This document shows positions 16,633 through 25,952 of a stretch of 64,000 bases of DNA, one piece after another. Below the pieces are notes generated by a model. The model made no database searches and was not told the origin of the DNA. It was given only the letters and a program-made list of their open reading frames with translations. The first letter of the stretch is position 1, and every line of letters begins with the position of its first letter. The position numbers and the translations under genes are program-made. The DNA lies in the NCBI GenBank assembly GCA_023437305.1, contig JAEZGN010000005.1:62001-126000 (forward strand), written 5' to 3'. Source of the stretch: Bacteroidota bacterium (GTDB taxonomy: Bacteria > Bacteroidota > Bacteroidia > Bacteroidales > Dysgonomonadaceae).

Positions 16633-16898
16633 AGTCCATACGAAGCAAAACACCCCCTTTTTGGGTATATCTCACAGGCTTAATCGTGGGACTTTTTTTA
16701 AATCGGTTTAGTCCCACGAATTAGGTTCTAATTCACTGTTTATCTTCACTTCGTTCGTTTTAGTGAGTTTATGTCAAAAATTATAGTTAGCATCGGGGGA
16801 AGTTGTGAAAGAAATAAGTATACTATTTAATGTTTATTACGAAGCTTTAAATAGATATAAATTAATTATTTAGTACATTCGAGAGAAATAAAACTAAT
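16633..16898. other. Intergenic with one inverted repeat
   Basis: No gene is seen. CGTGGGACT (16685-16693) and AGTCCCACG (16710-16718) form a 9-bp inverted repeat with a 16-base gap, which may be a terminator remnant or a regulatory hairpin before the lipoprotein gene. The stretch just before 16899 is A/T-rich, but I could not place a convincing TAnnTTTG box. Confidence 0.4.
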
Positions 16899-18266
16899 AT
16901 GAAAAAACTAAATCTTTTACTAATTGCGCCCCTATTATTTGTTATTCTATTTAGCTGTAGCGATGATGATAATAAAACCTTAAAAAGCAATAAGAAAGAA
17001 ATTATTTCTTTTAAGCTTTATAATTATTCAGCGAATGTAGATGAATACCACAAACAAATATCATTGATTGTTTCAAGCGGTTTCGATTTAGAAAAACTGG
17101 AACCTACTATTGAAATTTCAGATAAGGCAACTATTTCCCCTGCATCCGGAACCTCTCAGGATTTCACTAAACCTGTAATATACACTGTGAAAGCCGAAGA
17201 TGGCAGTGAACAACAATATACAGTATATATTACGCGTGAAAAATCAACAATGGCGAGAATACAAAGCTTTAGCATAAATGATATAAAAGGAAAAATAAAA
17301 GATGATTGGACTACTATAACTCATACAGGAAGAAATTCAATACTAATCTGGCTGAAAGAAGAAACTGATGTAACCAGACTAAAACCGGTAATAGAGGTAT
17401 CGTCCGGAGCTAAAGTATCTCCTGCTTCCGATGTCGAAGTTGACTTTTCAAGACCTGTAGTATATACAGTAATTGCTGAAAATGGTTATACTACTTCATA
17501 CACAGTTGGCGTGCAATATAGCACATTTCCTTCCGGGTTATTATATGCAACAAAAATCAGGAATTCAAATCAGACAGCGGATGTAACAACACATTACGGT
17601 TTTGATTTTGACTATCTGAACAGAGTAAAATCATTCTCAAAAACAACAAAGCCTTTTTATATAGGAGAAAGTCTGGTTGATGGAAGTCTTGTTCATTTAG
17701 AATATGGCAATAATGGTAAAATCTCTCAACTGATCATGGAAGAGAAGGTAGATAATGCTGTTGCAAACACACGTTCATTCAACGTATCATACCCTGATAA
17801 CAAAACTGTACATGTGACCGAATCGCTGGCAGGAGGTGGTGCGAATCTGGAAATAATCACCCTTAATAATAATGGAAAGGTATCTGGATTTGAAACTAAA
17901 AGTAAAAAAGAAGTATTCATATATGATAAATATAATAACTTGATAGAACAGACAACAATAAATGGGGGGTATAAAAAAATAACTTACGATGATTATAACG
18001 GTTCGTTTATGTATTTTAATGCTCCTCATTGGATATTATTGTATACTTTGGAGGGACTCATCGGTACAGGAAACAACAATCCACTATCTATACAGACATA
18101 TAAACAAAACGGAGAATTGGAAGAGACCATAGATTATAATTATAAATACGTCTCACGGACCCGATATCCTCAGACGTATAGTTATAGGGCCGGAAATGAA
18201 GATTTCAAAGGCATTGTATTCTTAAGTTATGTATTTCCTTATTCGATTAATATGAATAAGGATTAG
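16899..18266 (+). CDS. Surface lipoprotein with two DUF5018-like domains
   Basis: 455 aa. A lipoprotein signal ends LFS-C20, followed by SDDD, the acidic motif that sends Bacteroidetes lipoproteins to the outer face. Two tandem beta domains of about 75 residues follow (about 35-112 and 120-205). Each has a 'sPaSg...DFs.PVvYTV.AEnG....YTV' pattern, as in the DUF5018 domains of Bacteroides surface lipoproteins. The C-terminal half contains YD-like segments (HYGFDFDYLNRVKSF, YDKYNNLIEQTTING, YKQNGELEETIDYNYKY), suggesting an RHS-like beta-sheet fold. No SusD features or enzyme motif are visible. It stands alone, convergent with the metal hydrolase gene. Function is unknown; it may bind ligands at the cell surface. 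Confidence 0.75.
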   Translation: MKKLNLLLIAPLLFVILFSCSDDDNKTLKSNKKEIISFKLYNYSANVDEYHKQISLIVSSGFDLEKLEPTIEISDKATISPASGTSQDFTKPVIYTVKAEDGSEQQYTVYITREKSTMARIQSFSINDIKGKIKDDWTTITHTGRNSILIWLKEETDVTRLKPVIEVSSGAKVSPASDVEVDFSRPVVYTVIAENGYTTSYTVGVQYSTFPSGLLYATKIRNSNQTADVTTHYGFDFDYLNRVKSFSKTTKPFYIGESLVDGSLVHLEYGNNGKISQLIMEEKVDNAVANTRSFNVSYPDNKTVHVTESLAGGGANLEIITLNNNGKVSGFETKSKKEVFIYDKYNNLIEQTTINGGYKKITYDDYNGSFMYFNAPHWILLYTLEGLIGTGNNNPLSIQTYKQNGELEETIDYNYKYVSRTRYPQTYSYRAGNEDFKGIVFLSYVFPYSINMNKD

Positions 18267-18495
18267 ATTGATTATATGTGATTTGGAACACCGTTTCTAA
18301 CAGATATAAGAAGGTTACAGAGGAATCTTTTCTTCAGCTAAAACTTAGGTCGTATTTATTATAGGTATGTAAATCAATTTCAGTTGTTGTCATTGAGTTG
18401 TTTGCATATCCGATCAAACAAGTTTCTGATATTGTTGACATAAAACAACTCATTAAAATGTTTAGATGTAAGTTCTCCTTCTTTGTTTAATAATT

Positions 18496-19341
18496 TTACA
18501 AATTGATAATTTCTCCATCTTCAGGAACTATTAGTTTTTCTTTACTTATATTATTTTCTTTCGCTTTCTTTTTTAGAATATTTCTAGTTGTATAACAATG
18601 ATTTATTGCATCCATATGTACAGCAATGACTTTAGCATTTCCACTTTCTTGTATTACAGACATCGCTTGATTCTCATCCATTATGATTGGTGTATTTTCA
18701 TAACCTGGAATTAGTGCTCCTCCTGAGTTTATCACTATATAATCAGGATTGTAATTTCGCATATTTTGATATAATTCTTCTGTCCAAATAGCATCTCCAA
18801 CTATGTACACTGTCGGTTGTCCTTCGCTTTTCAATATGTAGCCAGCCACATTACCCATTTCTTCTAATATTCTACCTGTCCCATGCTGTGCATTTGTTCT
18901 GATCAGTGTTATTCCTTCCCAAGTAAGGCTATCTGTAATTGGCATTGCATTTATAAAACGTTCCTTTGTAAAATAATTTTTATCAGATGGCTGATGTATC
19001 AATTTGATAGATTTATTTAAACTCTTACTAGCTGTTTCGTCAAAATGATCAGCATGAGTATGTGATACTAGTACCAAATCAATATTGTCAATAATTTCAG
19101 ATATGGGCATAGTTAGATCAACGGAAGGGTTAGGCGTATTTTTATCAGAAAAAGAAGGTAGACTAGCTTTTGCTCCAAGCATGGGGTCAACAAGTATTCT
19201 TTTTCCGTTATAGTCAATCACCAGAGTTGCATTCCTGATGAGTTGTAATTGAGGTTCATGAGCGTTTCTTGTCTGAGAAAAAGACGATAATGTTAAAGAG
19301 CAAAGTAAGAGTGTGAATAATATTCGTTTCATATATTTCAT
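18496..19341 (-). CDS. Periplasmic metallo-beta-lactamase-fold hydrolase (UlaG-like)
   Basis: 281 aa. A signal peptide (about 1-22, ending SFSQ) is followed by an MBL fold. The metal motif HTHADH gives H94, H96, D98 and H99. More ligands are likely in QHGTG, VGDAIW (an Asp in GDA) and VHMDAINH. The family hydrolyses lactones, phosphoesters or similar bonds with two metals; the substrate here cannot be read. UlaG-like members usually lack a signal, so export is slightly unusual. M4 is an alternative start. It is a single gene, convergent with the lipoprotein gene. The gap of about 230 bases between their stops shows no clear terminator. Confidence 0.8.
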   Translation of the reverse strand: MKYMKRILFTLLLCSLTLSSFSQTRNAHEPQLQLIRNATLVIDYNGKRILVDPMLGAKASLPSFSDKNTPNPSVDLTMPISEIIDNIDLVLVSHTHADHFDETASKSLNKSIKLIHQPSDKNYFTKERFINAMPITDSLTWEGITLIRTNAQHGTGRILEEMGNVAGYILKSEGQPTVYIVGDAIWTEELYQNMRNYNPDYIVINSGGALIPGYENTPIIMDENQAMSVIQESGNAKVIAVHMDAINHCYTTRNILKKKAKENNISKEKLIVPEDGEIINL

Positions 19342-19621
19342 TTTTAATTATTTAATTACCAATTCAAAGATATTGCTTTATCAAATTTTATTGTCTCCAA
19401 ACTATTTTTTTACCAAAGTTAGTCTTTTTATATATGTAGTTTACGAAGACCTTATCAATCTTTCGAAATAAAGATTGTCCATACAAAATCTGATAGTAAA
19501 AAATAATTGCATCACTATAATTAGAGGTTTATGTTTTGCATAATTAAAAAAGTAGTTGATCAAACATGTTGTTTTTAATTTCATGTAGCTAATTGTTGTT
19601 CCATCATTACCATCCATAGTA

Positions 19622-20566
19622 TTATAATGAAACAACAACTTTACCAATAGTATGCCCAGATTCAACTTGTGAGTGAGCTTCTTGAATTTCGTCAAATGAG
19701 AACATTTTAGATATATGTGGTTTTATAATCTTACTCTCTAACAGTTTTGCTATTTTTCGCATATCTTCTCCATTTGACTTAACAGCCATAAATAGGCTAC
19801 CTTTAAAATCTTTTTCAAAAGCAAGTTCTTTAGATTTTTTCGTAAGGTTTGATGGCAAATTTATGATTGTACCTCCATTTTTTAATACATTTAAAGATTT
19901 GGCAAAATTATCTCCGCCTTGAGTTTCTAATACAAAATCTATATCATTTAAAATCTTCTCAAAATCTTGTGTTTTGTAGTCAATTACTTTATCAGCTCCC
20001 AGATTGTATACGAAATCTTTATTTTTTGTACTTGTAGTTGCTATTACCTTAGCACCCATATATTTTGCGATTTGAATGGCATAGTGACCAACTCCGCCAG
20101 ATGATCCATGTATTAGTATAGTTTCATTCGCTCTCAACACACCATACTCATTGAACGCTTGCCATGCAGTTAATGCTGCCATTGAAGAGGCTGCTGCTGC
20201 TTCATGTGTTATATTGTTAGGTTTAAGAGCAATTTGATTGCAAGGAGCTACAACATATTCTGCATAAGCATTTCCTACTCCGGGAAAATTAATCATTCCA
20301 AAAACCTCATCGCCAATTTTAAACTGGGTAACACTTTTTCCTTTTGCAACAATTTTTCCTGAAATGTCCCAACCTAAAATTATAGGACTCTGCTCTCTAA
20401 ATCTATTTGCCTGAGCACCGCCTAGTCTTGTTTTTACATCTACAGGGTTGATACTAAATGCTTTTACTTCAATCAACACTTCTTTTTCATTTATTTGAGG
20501 TGCAATTACTTCCTTTTGAACCAAATTAACAACCCCTCCAAATTCTTTTAATACTATTGCTTTCAT
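19622..20566 (-). CDS. NADP-dependent quinone-oxidoreductase-like protein (zinc-less MDR)
   Basis: 314 aa. A medium-chain dehydrogenase/reductase of the quinone oxidoreductase branch, reducing quinones or activated double bonds with NADPH. The GroES-like N-terminal domain is followed by a Rossmann domain with SSGGVGHYAIQIAKYMGAKV (near 143-162). The cysteine ligands for structural zinc are absent, as in this branch. It is divergent from the AraC-family gene, with 94 bases between starts, so it is probably that regulator's target, perhaps for detoxifying electrophiles. About 280 bases downstream, up to the hydrolase gene, hold no credible gene. Confidence 0.85.
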   Translation of the reverse strand: MKAIVLKEFGGVVNLVQKEVIAPQINEKEVLIEVKAFSINPVDVKTRLGGAQANRFREQSPIILGWDISGKIVAKGKSVTQFKIGDEVFGMINFPGVGNAYAEYVVAPCNQIALKPNNITHEAAAASSMAALTAWQAFNEYGVLRANETILIHGSSGGVGHYAIQIAKYMGAKVIATTSTKNKDFVYNLGADKVIDYKTQDFEKILNDIDFVLETQGGDNFAKSLNVLKNGGTIINLPSNLTKKSKELAFEKDFKGSLFMAVKSNGEDMRKIAKLLESKIIKPHISKMFSFDEIQEAHSQVESGHTIGKVVVSL

Positions 20567-20594
20567 CCTATTTAATTAGTTTATTATATAAAGA

Positions 20595-20624
20595 CAAAAA
20601 TATACCATAATAATATTATTTTTG
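20595..20624. promoter_or_regulatory. Divergent promoter region with a palindrome (oxidoreductase / AraC)
   Basis: On plus, TATTTTTG (20617-20624) is a -7 box for the AraC gene. On minus, TATTTTTG (20602-20595) is a -7 box for the oxidoreductase. Between them the perfect palindrome AATAATATTATT (20609-20620) overlaps the plus box and may be the operator. Neither box has a clear -33 partner. Confidence 0.45.
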
Positions 20625-20660
20625 CTGTATAAATATGGGTTAATTCGGTATATTTACCAC

Positions 20661-21518
20661 ATGAAAAAAGAGAATATATATAAGCCTTTTGAAATTCTTT
20701 TTGAAAAAACGGATATATGTCCTATTAGAGATCGGATTTTCAACTTCTTCGAGTTTGTTTATATCCATTCGGGTTATGGCGAACAAAATATCAAAATGAA
20801 TAGAAGTAGGTATGAAGCAGGCGATTTATTTTTAATTTCTCCTGATGATTGTCATACCTTTGATGTGAAATCTACTACTGAGTTTTTATTGATAAAGTTT
20901 AATATAACTTATATCAGAAATACCAACTGGTGTTTGAATAATAAATATCAACTAGAGTATATTCTAAGTAACGCAAACAATACAACAAATAGGATAATCG
21001 AAAACGATTTGGATAAAACAATTGTTCAGAATGTCTGTGAGGCTATAATCCAAGAGCATCTAAATGAAAATTTATATAGTCGGGAGCTTATACAACAATT
21101 AATTAATAGCTTAATATTACTCGTTGCCCGAAATATATCTGCCTATATTCCTCCTATGATAAATGAAAATGCAAATAAAAAAATTCAAGATATTCTCCAT
21201 TACATACAGAGTAACATAACAAAGCCAGATAAAACCAGTATACAAAATATAAGTAGCTATTTTAATATTTCGGAGCAATATCTCAGCCGTTACTTCAAGA
21301 AGCACACTAACCTAACTATTAGAGAATACTTAATCCGTTATCGTATCAAGATGATAGAAAACAGACTATTATACAGTGAATATAAGATATATGAAATAGC
21401 AGAGGAGTTTGGTTTTACCGATGAAAGCCACTTAATTAAATTCTTTAAACAGCATATCGGAACTACTCCCAATGCGTTTAGAAAGGACAGAATGATTAAA
21501 TATTTAGCGATACAATAA
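20661..21518 (+). CDS. AraC-family transcriptional regulator
   Basis: 285 aa from the ATG at 20661. An in-frame start 39 bases earlier would fall inside the likely promoter, so the later one is preferred. The N-terminal half is a cupin-like sensor (VYIHSGYGEQNIK, GDLFLISPDDCHTFD). The C-terminal 100 residues hold two helix-turn-helix units: SIQNISSYFNISEQYLSRYF with KKHTNLTIREYL, and KIYEIAEEFGFTDESHLIKFF followed by GTTPNAFRKD. It probably activates the divergent oxidoreductase in response to a small molecule. A role in the biosynthetic operon 20 kb away cannot be excluded, but nothing points to it. Confidence 0.88.
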   Translation: MKKENIYKPFEILFEKTDICPIRDRIFNFFEFVYIHSGYGEQNIKMNRSRYEAGDLFLISPDDCHTFDVKSTTEFLLIKFNITYIRNTNWCLNNKYQLEYILSNANNTTNRIIENDLDKTIVQNVCEAIIQEHLNENLYSRELIQQLINSLILLVARNISAYIPPMINENANKKIQDILHYIQSNITKPDKTSIQNISSYFNISEQYLSRYFKKHTNLTIREYLIRYRIKMIENRLLYSEYKIYEIAEEFGFTDESHLIKFFKQHIGTTPNAFRKDRMIKYLAIQ

Positions 21519-21828
21519 TTGAATCTGAAAAGGTTTTACCAAATATATTTGTATTGACAAGAAAATATCTTTACCTTCTTGAGTTATTTGAAACAATAGA
21601 AAACCTAAGCAGACCAAAGAATTTTACTTGTTTCTAAATCATTACCCATCGTACTTTGAACTTTGATGATATAAATTATACTTGGTTGAAAAGCTATGAT
21701 ACATTTATATCTGCTTCTGCCGTTTTAAAATTAAGACTGAAAAGACAATTAATTTTATGTCAACGTCTCCTAATTCCCTATCCCCCTCAACCATACAGTT
21801 TTCCTGCAAGTATTTTTTTCTTTTTCTG
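21519..21828. other. Intergenic, nothing recognised
   Basis: About 310 bases between the convergent AraC and DUF1349 genes. Short frames are present but lack family resemblance or a good start context. No strong terminator hairpin was found. Confidence 0.4.
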
Positions 21829-22503
21829 TCATATTCCCAATCTAAAATTATGGATATTTATATTGCTAAATTGAATTTCGCTGAATTGAGTATCTATACC
21901 TTTACCGATTGGAGATTGAGAACTGAGTGCAATATAAATTCTTTGAGGATATTCATTACGATACAATCTTGTAAGCTGCCAAGTTTGCCCATCAAGAGAG
22001 TAATAAAAACCTATATTTTGGGTATCAGAAGATATTTTCATATATACATTATCCTGCATTATAGCATCGTGATTATTATCATCAGAAGTCCCAATTGTAC
22101 GAACTGTAACCAATCTTGTAAGTCTCCTTTCATCCATTTCAAAAGCAAATTTCTGCCACAAATTATTATTATGAAATATATAAAGTGCTCCAGCATCGTA
22201 AGTTTCCGAAAAAGCAGGTTTAACTTTTGCAATAAAAGTAAACGGCTTCGTATTATCTACCTCTTTCATTAGCATGGGTGCGTTAGTATATTTATCTATG
22301 CCATTGGGATCATTAAAATAATCACTTTTAGCACCGCTACTTATCACTAGCGTATCATTTGATAATATCACCTTGGGATTATTTAATGATTTGACAAATA
22401 TTCCAATAGAACAACTATCCGCATCACAAAGTCGCTGATTAGCATGTTTATCTTTACATCCGATCATAATTAGTAGCATTAAGAATGGCAGTATTTCTTT
22501 CAT
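21829..22503 (-). CDS. DUF1349 (concanavalin-like) lipoprotein
   Basis: 224 aa. The lipoprotein signal is MKEILPFLMLLIMIG-C16 with a short polar linker. The rest is a beta-sandwich of the DUF1349 type, with the typical run DAGALYIFHNNNLWQKFAFE, then RRLTRLVTVRT and YYSLDGQTWQLTRLY (regulation of K+ conductance/ROM1-like family). Such domains are thought to bind carbohydrates; no catalytic residues are evident. CKDKH lacks the acidic +2/+3 export motif, so it may face the periplasm. It is a single gene, with the Crp-like gene starting farther upstream in the same direction. Confidence 0.8.
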   Translation of the reverse strand: MKEILPFLMLLIMIGCKDKHANQRLCDADSCSIGIFVKSLNNPKVILSNDTLVISSGAKSDYFNDPNGIDKYTNAPMLMKEVDNTKPFTFIAKVKPAFSETYDAGALYIFHNNNLWQKFAFEMDERRLTRLVTVRTIGTSDDNNHDAIMQDNVYMKISSDTQNIGFYYSLDGQTWQLTRLYRNEYPQRIYIALSSQSPIGKGIDTQFSEIQFSNINIHNFRLGI

Positions 22504-22607
22504 ATTATTCTTTTATATTTAAATTAAATATTCTATTTGTATATACATTTCAGATAGACCAAACTTACTACTTTTATTTTTTCTAATTTTTTAAGTACTT
22601 AAAGAAA

Positions 22608-23177
22608 TTATACATTTTTTCTCAAAGCGCACAATGTTACATGAGACATTCCTAGATAGGAAGCTATATAACTTAAGTTTATACGCTGAAACAAATCCTG
22701 ATTTTTCATAAAAAAAATATTGTATCGCTCTTCTGCCGATAGATATAATTGAGTTATCAATCTTCGTTCCATTTCTACAAAAGCATTTTGGTGCAGCAAA
22801 CGCAGCCAATTGGCTATCTCTATGTTAGTAGTACATAAGTTCTCGAGTTCGACTATCGGCATGTAATAAAACAGAGAATTTTCAAGAACTTGAATTACCT
22901 CAGATTCATATCCTTCTCTTTTTCCGTAAAAACTATTTGTGGAATATATCAACTCACCCTCTTTACTAAACCAAGCCGTTACCTCTTTTCCATCAATCAA
23001 GTTATAGGAACGAGCAATACCTTTTTCTATGAAATATACATTTCTATCAACTTTTTCCGGACTAATAAGGATTGTGCGTTTAGGTAATTCTATTGGCTGC
23101 AAACTGTCAATAAGTATTTGCAGGTTTTTGTTTTTTATATTATAAGTCCTTTTAATTGAGTTTGATATGGTATTCAT
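22608..23177 (-). CDS. Crp/Fnr-family transcriptional regulator
   Basis: 189 aa. A cyclic-nucleotide-binding-like beta-barrel (about 30-120; KVDRNVYFIEKGIARSYNLI, GKEVTAWFSKEGELIYSTNS) is followed by a linker helix and a C-terminal HTH (INLSYIASYLGMSHVTLCAL RKN). No Fnr-type cysteine cluster is present and the cAMP pocket Arg is not obvious, as in many short Bacteroidetes members responding to unknown signals. It lies about 280 bases downstream of the end of the biosynthetic operon on the same strand, but a hairpin separates them. Whether it regulates that operon is open. Confidence 0.85.
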   Translation of the reverse strand: MNTISNSIKRTYNIKNKNLQILIDSLQPIELPKRTILISPEKVDRNVYFIEKGIARSYNLIDGKEVTAWFSKEGELIYSTNSFYGKREGYESEVIQVLENSLFYYMPIVELENLCTTNIEIANWLRLLHQNAFVEMERRLITQLYLSAEERYNIFFMKNQDLFQRINLSYIASYLGMSHVTLCALRKNV

Positions 23178-23429
23178 AACTAATTATTTGACGATTTAAA
23201 CTTGTGTAAAAATAATTAATTTGTTTCATATTTAGACGAAATATAAAATACAGAAAATCATCCGGTATTATATTCATCTTCAGGCCAAACTACATTAAAC
23301 ATAGCATATTCTACAGCCAGTATAAATAGTAATGGCAATTTGATAATACCGAATTATTGACATTTTCGTACGTTAAACTTTTGTGTACGTTGTTTAGTAG
23401 AAGAGTAACTCTTAAAACTACTTATGATT

Positions 23430-23460
23430 TGAAGGGAAGATCAATGCATCTATCCCTTCA
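23430..23460 (-). terminator. Hairpin at the end of the biosynthetic operon
   Basis: TGAAGGGA (23430-23437) pairs with TCCCTTCA (23453-23460), an 8-bp stem with a 15-base loop, starting two bases after the stop codon of the dehydrogenase gene on the minus strand. The tail is only moderately T-rich, so termination may be partial. Confidence 0.45.
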
Positions 23461-23461
23461 G

Positions 23462-24343
23462 TCATTTCTTTATTTTAGTGATGTTTATTTCTTTTGGATA
23501 TTTATAAAATCCTTCTCCTGAGAGATATCCCAGTTTTCCTTGTTTTATAAAATTGTCTTTTAGATATTGTGCAAATAATTTTGCTTTCAGATCTCCATTA
23601 GCGGCTATATTATAGACTGTATTTATACCAACTATATCATATATTTCGAAAGGGCCAACAGGTGAGCCTGTTGCAATACGCCATGTTTTATCGATGGTTT
23701 CAATATCGCCAACACCCTTTAGGTAGAGTTCGGTAGCAGCTGCCATAAAGGGCATTAACAATGAATTTAATATATAACCACGTTGCTCTTGTTTTACAAG
23801 GACAGGAATCATTCCAATAGCTTTTGCAAATTCTATAACAGTATTATACGAATCAGCGTCAGTCTCTGAAGATTTCATAATTTCAGCAATATTGCAGTGA
23901 AATAATAAATTGGAAAAATGCAACGCCATAAATTTATGAGAACGCCCTGTAAACTCCATCAAGTCGCTGGGTAGCATTGTTGATGAATTAGTAGTGAAAA
24001 TTGTCTTTGCAGGAGCAACTCTTCCCAGCTCTGTGTATAATTTTTGTTTTATTTCCATATTCTCGGGTATAGCTTCTATTGTAAGATCAGCATCTTGAAC
24101 AGCTTCAGACAGATTAAAAGAATACGAAATATTATTAAAAGCGGCATCCATTTCTTCTTCGGTAGCATGAGCCTCTCTCAGATATATGTTCTTTAGTAAC
24201 TCAAGGTTTTCAATCCCTTGGCTATATAAGTCAACATTGATGTCATATATCGTGACATTGAATCCTTTAAAAGCTGTCTGAAATGCAATTTGAGAGCCCA
24301 TATTACCACCCCCTAGAATAGTTACATTGGATATTTTATTCAT
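23462..24343 (-). CDS. 3-hydroxyacyl-CoA dehydrogenase-like protein (last gene of the biosynthetic operon)
   Basis: 293 aa, the usual length of 3-hydroxybutyryl-CoA dehydrogenase. The N-terminal Rossmann fold has GGGNMG (11-16) and an acidic D34 in YDIN, fitting NAD. AIPE (91-94) is the standard motif. The catalytic His region reads HFSN (142-145) followed by LL in place of the usual HFxNP, so the active-site loop is altered. The C-terminal helical domain (about 190-285) is present. It starts 5 bases after the GT-C gene ends. It could oxidise or reduce a beta-hydroxyacyl intermediate or supply a starter. As part of the operon it more likely serves the synthase than general beta-oxidation, but this is inference. 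Confidence 0.8.
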   Translation of the reverse strand: MNKISNVTILGGGNMGSQIAFQTAFKGFNVTIYDINVDLYSQGIENLELLKNIYLREAHATEEEMDAAFNNISYSFNLSEAVQDADLTIEAIPENMEIKQKLYTELGRVAPAKTIFTTNSSTMLPSDLMEFTGRSHKFMALHFSNLLFHCNIAEIMKSSETDADSYNTVIEFAKAIGMIPVLVKQEQRGYILNSLLMPFMAAATELYLKGVGDIETIDKTWRIATGSPVGPFEIYDIVGINTVYNIAANGDLKAKLFAQYLKDNFIKQGKLGYLSGEGFYKYPKEINITKIKK

Positions 24344-24348
24344 CTTCT

Positions 24349-25935
24349 TTATTTTAGTTTGTATAGTTGAAGTATCTCTATATTTTTTTCATCTATCGTA
24401 TTGATAATCGTGTCTGTTAAAATTAAAGTGTAATTTTCTTTGAAAGCAGGCAGATTTAAAAAATATTCTTGATTCCCAATTTTCCGCCTCTTTTGCACTT
24501 TTGTACTTCCATCTATATTCAATAGAGGCAAGGGCATAACTATAAACTTGATTTCTTTATTTTCAATATACCTTGTCTGTTCATCACGCATTTGAGGATA
24601 TGACTCATATGTTAGATTCGGTGAAACAAAATAACGAATATTAGGAACAATTTTACATGTTGTAAATAAGCTATTACCCAGACCAAAACCAACATTTAGG
24701 AGTGTCGGATTTTGTTCCTTAACAATCTCATCATGAATTTTCTGAGTAAGTAATCCCGGCTTCAAAGAAACTGTAGTTCCAGCGATCTTACTACTCCCCA
24801 AATCTGTCTGACTATAGCCTATATATATCATACAACTTGTAATAATAAGTAAAAAAGCAGGTGTAATATATTTTACTATCGTTATAAAACCGGATATGTA
24901 TATAAACAAACTTAGTACACCCAATAAGCTAAAAACAAGAAATACAACAGGATAATACATTTGAAAAACCGGAGACATGAATATAATAATATAAAGAGCA
25001 ACTCCGGATAAAAGTAAAGCATATTTACCTAAAGGATGCTTAACATGTTTTACGGGAAAATAAAAGACTCCGATAAGTGTCATAAAAAACAGCGCAAAAG
25101 GATCCATAAATAGGTATACAACACGAAGCAATATTAATTGTATAGAGCTACTTATCGACTGTAATTCAGCATATTTTCTATTCAATTCAATATAAACAGA
25201 ATATGCTTCATGGAGTGCATTATTTATATAGAGGTACAAAAGAATAGGAATTGCAATAACCAAAAGTCCTGCAATATATGTAAGCAAATTTATTCCAAAA
25301 TTTTTAAATTCTCTCTTTTGCAAGAGATTTAAAAATATAGCAGTTAAAGGGAAGAACCAAAAAACCACCAAATTGAGTTTTATAAAGAGTACCATAGAGC
25401 ACATAATTCCATGTATAAACATTACTGATGGTTTATGCATATATGCACCTTTTTCTTTAAAATATTTGACAAAATAATATAAACTAATACATTCGAAGAC
25501 AAGAATAAATTCCTCTGCTGATCCTCCTGCTTTCATTATTTTAAGTATAAAGACAGGAAAAATAATAGCAACTATATATGCAAAAATATTATCCAAGTAT
25601 AATTTAGATAGTTTATAGATATAATAAACCATTATAAACCATGCAGTCCATTGAATCAGAAACATTCCGAAGAAAGAATTATTTGATATAAGATATCCTA
25701 GACCATATATAAAGAAAATAAGAGGTCCTTTATGATCAAAAGTTTCGGTATAAAGGGTTCTGCCATTAAACATGGCTTTTGCTACATTAAAGTAAATATT
25801 TACGTCTGCCCATTCATTAGAATAATACAAAGGAGACATGTGAGAACAGATGATTAACAGAAAAAAAACATAACAACTAAGAAAAAATATTATTTTATTT
25901 TCGGTCAAAGTATTAAATAAATTCTTGCCCAACAT
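24349..25935 (-). CDS. GT-C fold membrane glycosyltransferase (PMT/ArnT-like)
   Basis: 528 aa with about ten or eleven membrane segments in the first 390 residues and a soluble C-terminal domain. After the first segment comes EWADVNIYFNVAKAM with D44, then FDHKGPLIF (66-74). These are the first-loop acidic residue and the D-H-K-G-P motif of GT-C enzymes that use polyprenyl-phosphate sugars (dolichyl-phosphate-mannose transferase-like family 39). It would add a sugar on the periplasmic side. It lies 17 bases behind the second MGT gene and 5 before the dehydrogenase gene. The acceptor may be the operon's lipid product after export, but a scaffolding or other role cannot be ruled out. Confidence 0.7.
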   Translation of the reverse strand: MLGKNLFNTLTENKIIFFLSCYVFFLLIICSHMSPLYYSNEWADVNIYFNVAKAMFNGRTLYTETFDHKGPLIFFIYGLGYLISNNSFFGMFLIQWTAWFIMVYYIYKLSKLYLDNIFAYIVAIIFPVFILKIMKAGGSAEEFILVFECISLYYFVKYFKEKGAYMHKPSVMFIHGIMCSMVLFIKLNLVVFWFFPLTAIFLNLLQKREFKNFGINLLTYIAGLLVIAIPILLYLYINNALHEAYSVYIELNRKYAELQSISSSIQLILLRVVYLFMDPFALFFMTLIGVFYFPVKHVKHPLGKYALLLSGVALYIIIFMSPVFQMYYPVVFLVFSLLGVLSLFIYISGFITIVKYITPAFLLIITSCMIYIGYSQTDLGSSKIAGTTVSLKPGLLTQKIHDEIVKEQNPTLLNVGFGLGNSLFTTCKIVPNIRYFVSPNLTYESYPQMRDEQTRYIENKEIKFIVMPLPLLNIDGSTKVQKRRKIGNQEYFLNLPAFKENYTLILTDTIINTIDEKNIEILQLYKLK

Positions 25936-25952
25936 GTATTAGTTTTTAAGAG

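Noticed and set aside
16685..16718. Inverted repeat as part of the right end of the mobile element
   Set aside because: It lies beyond the att copy and beyond the tRNA's terminator, so it belongs to the host side.
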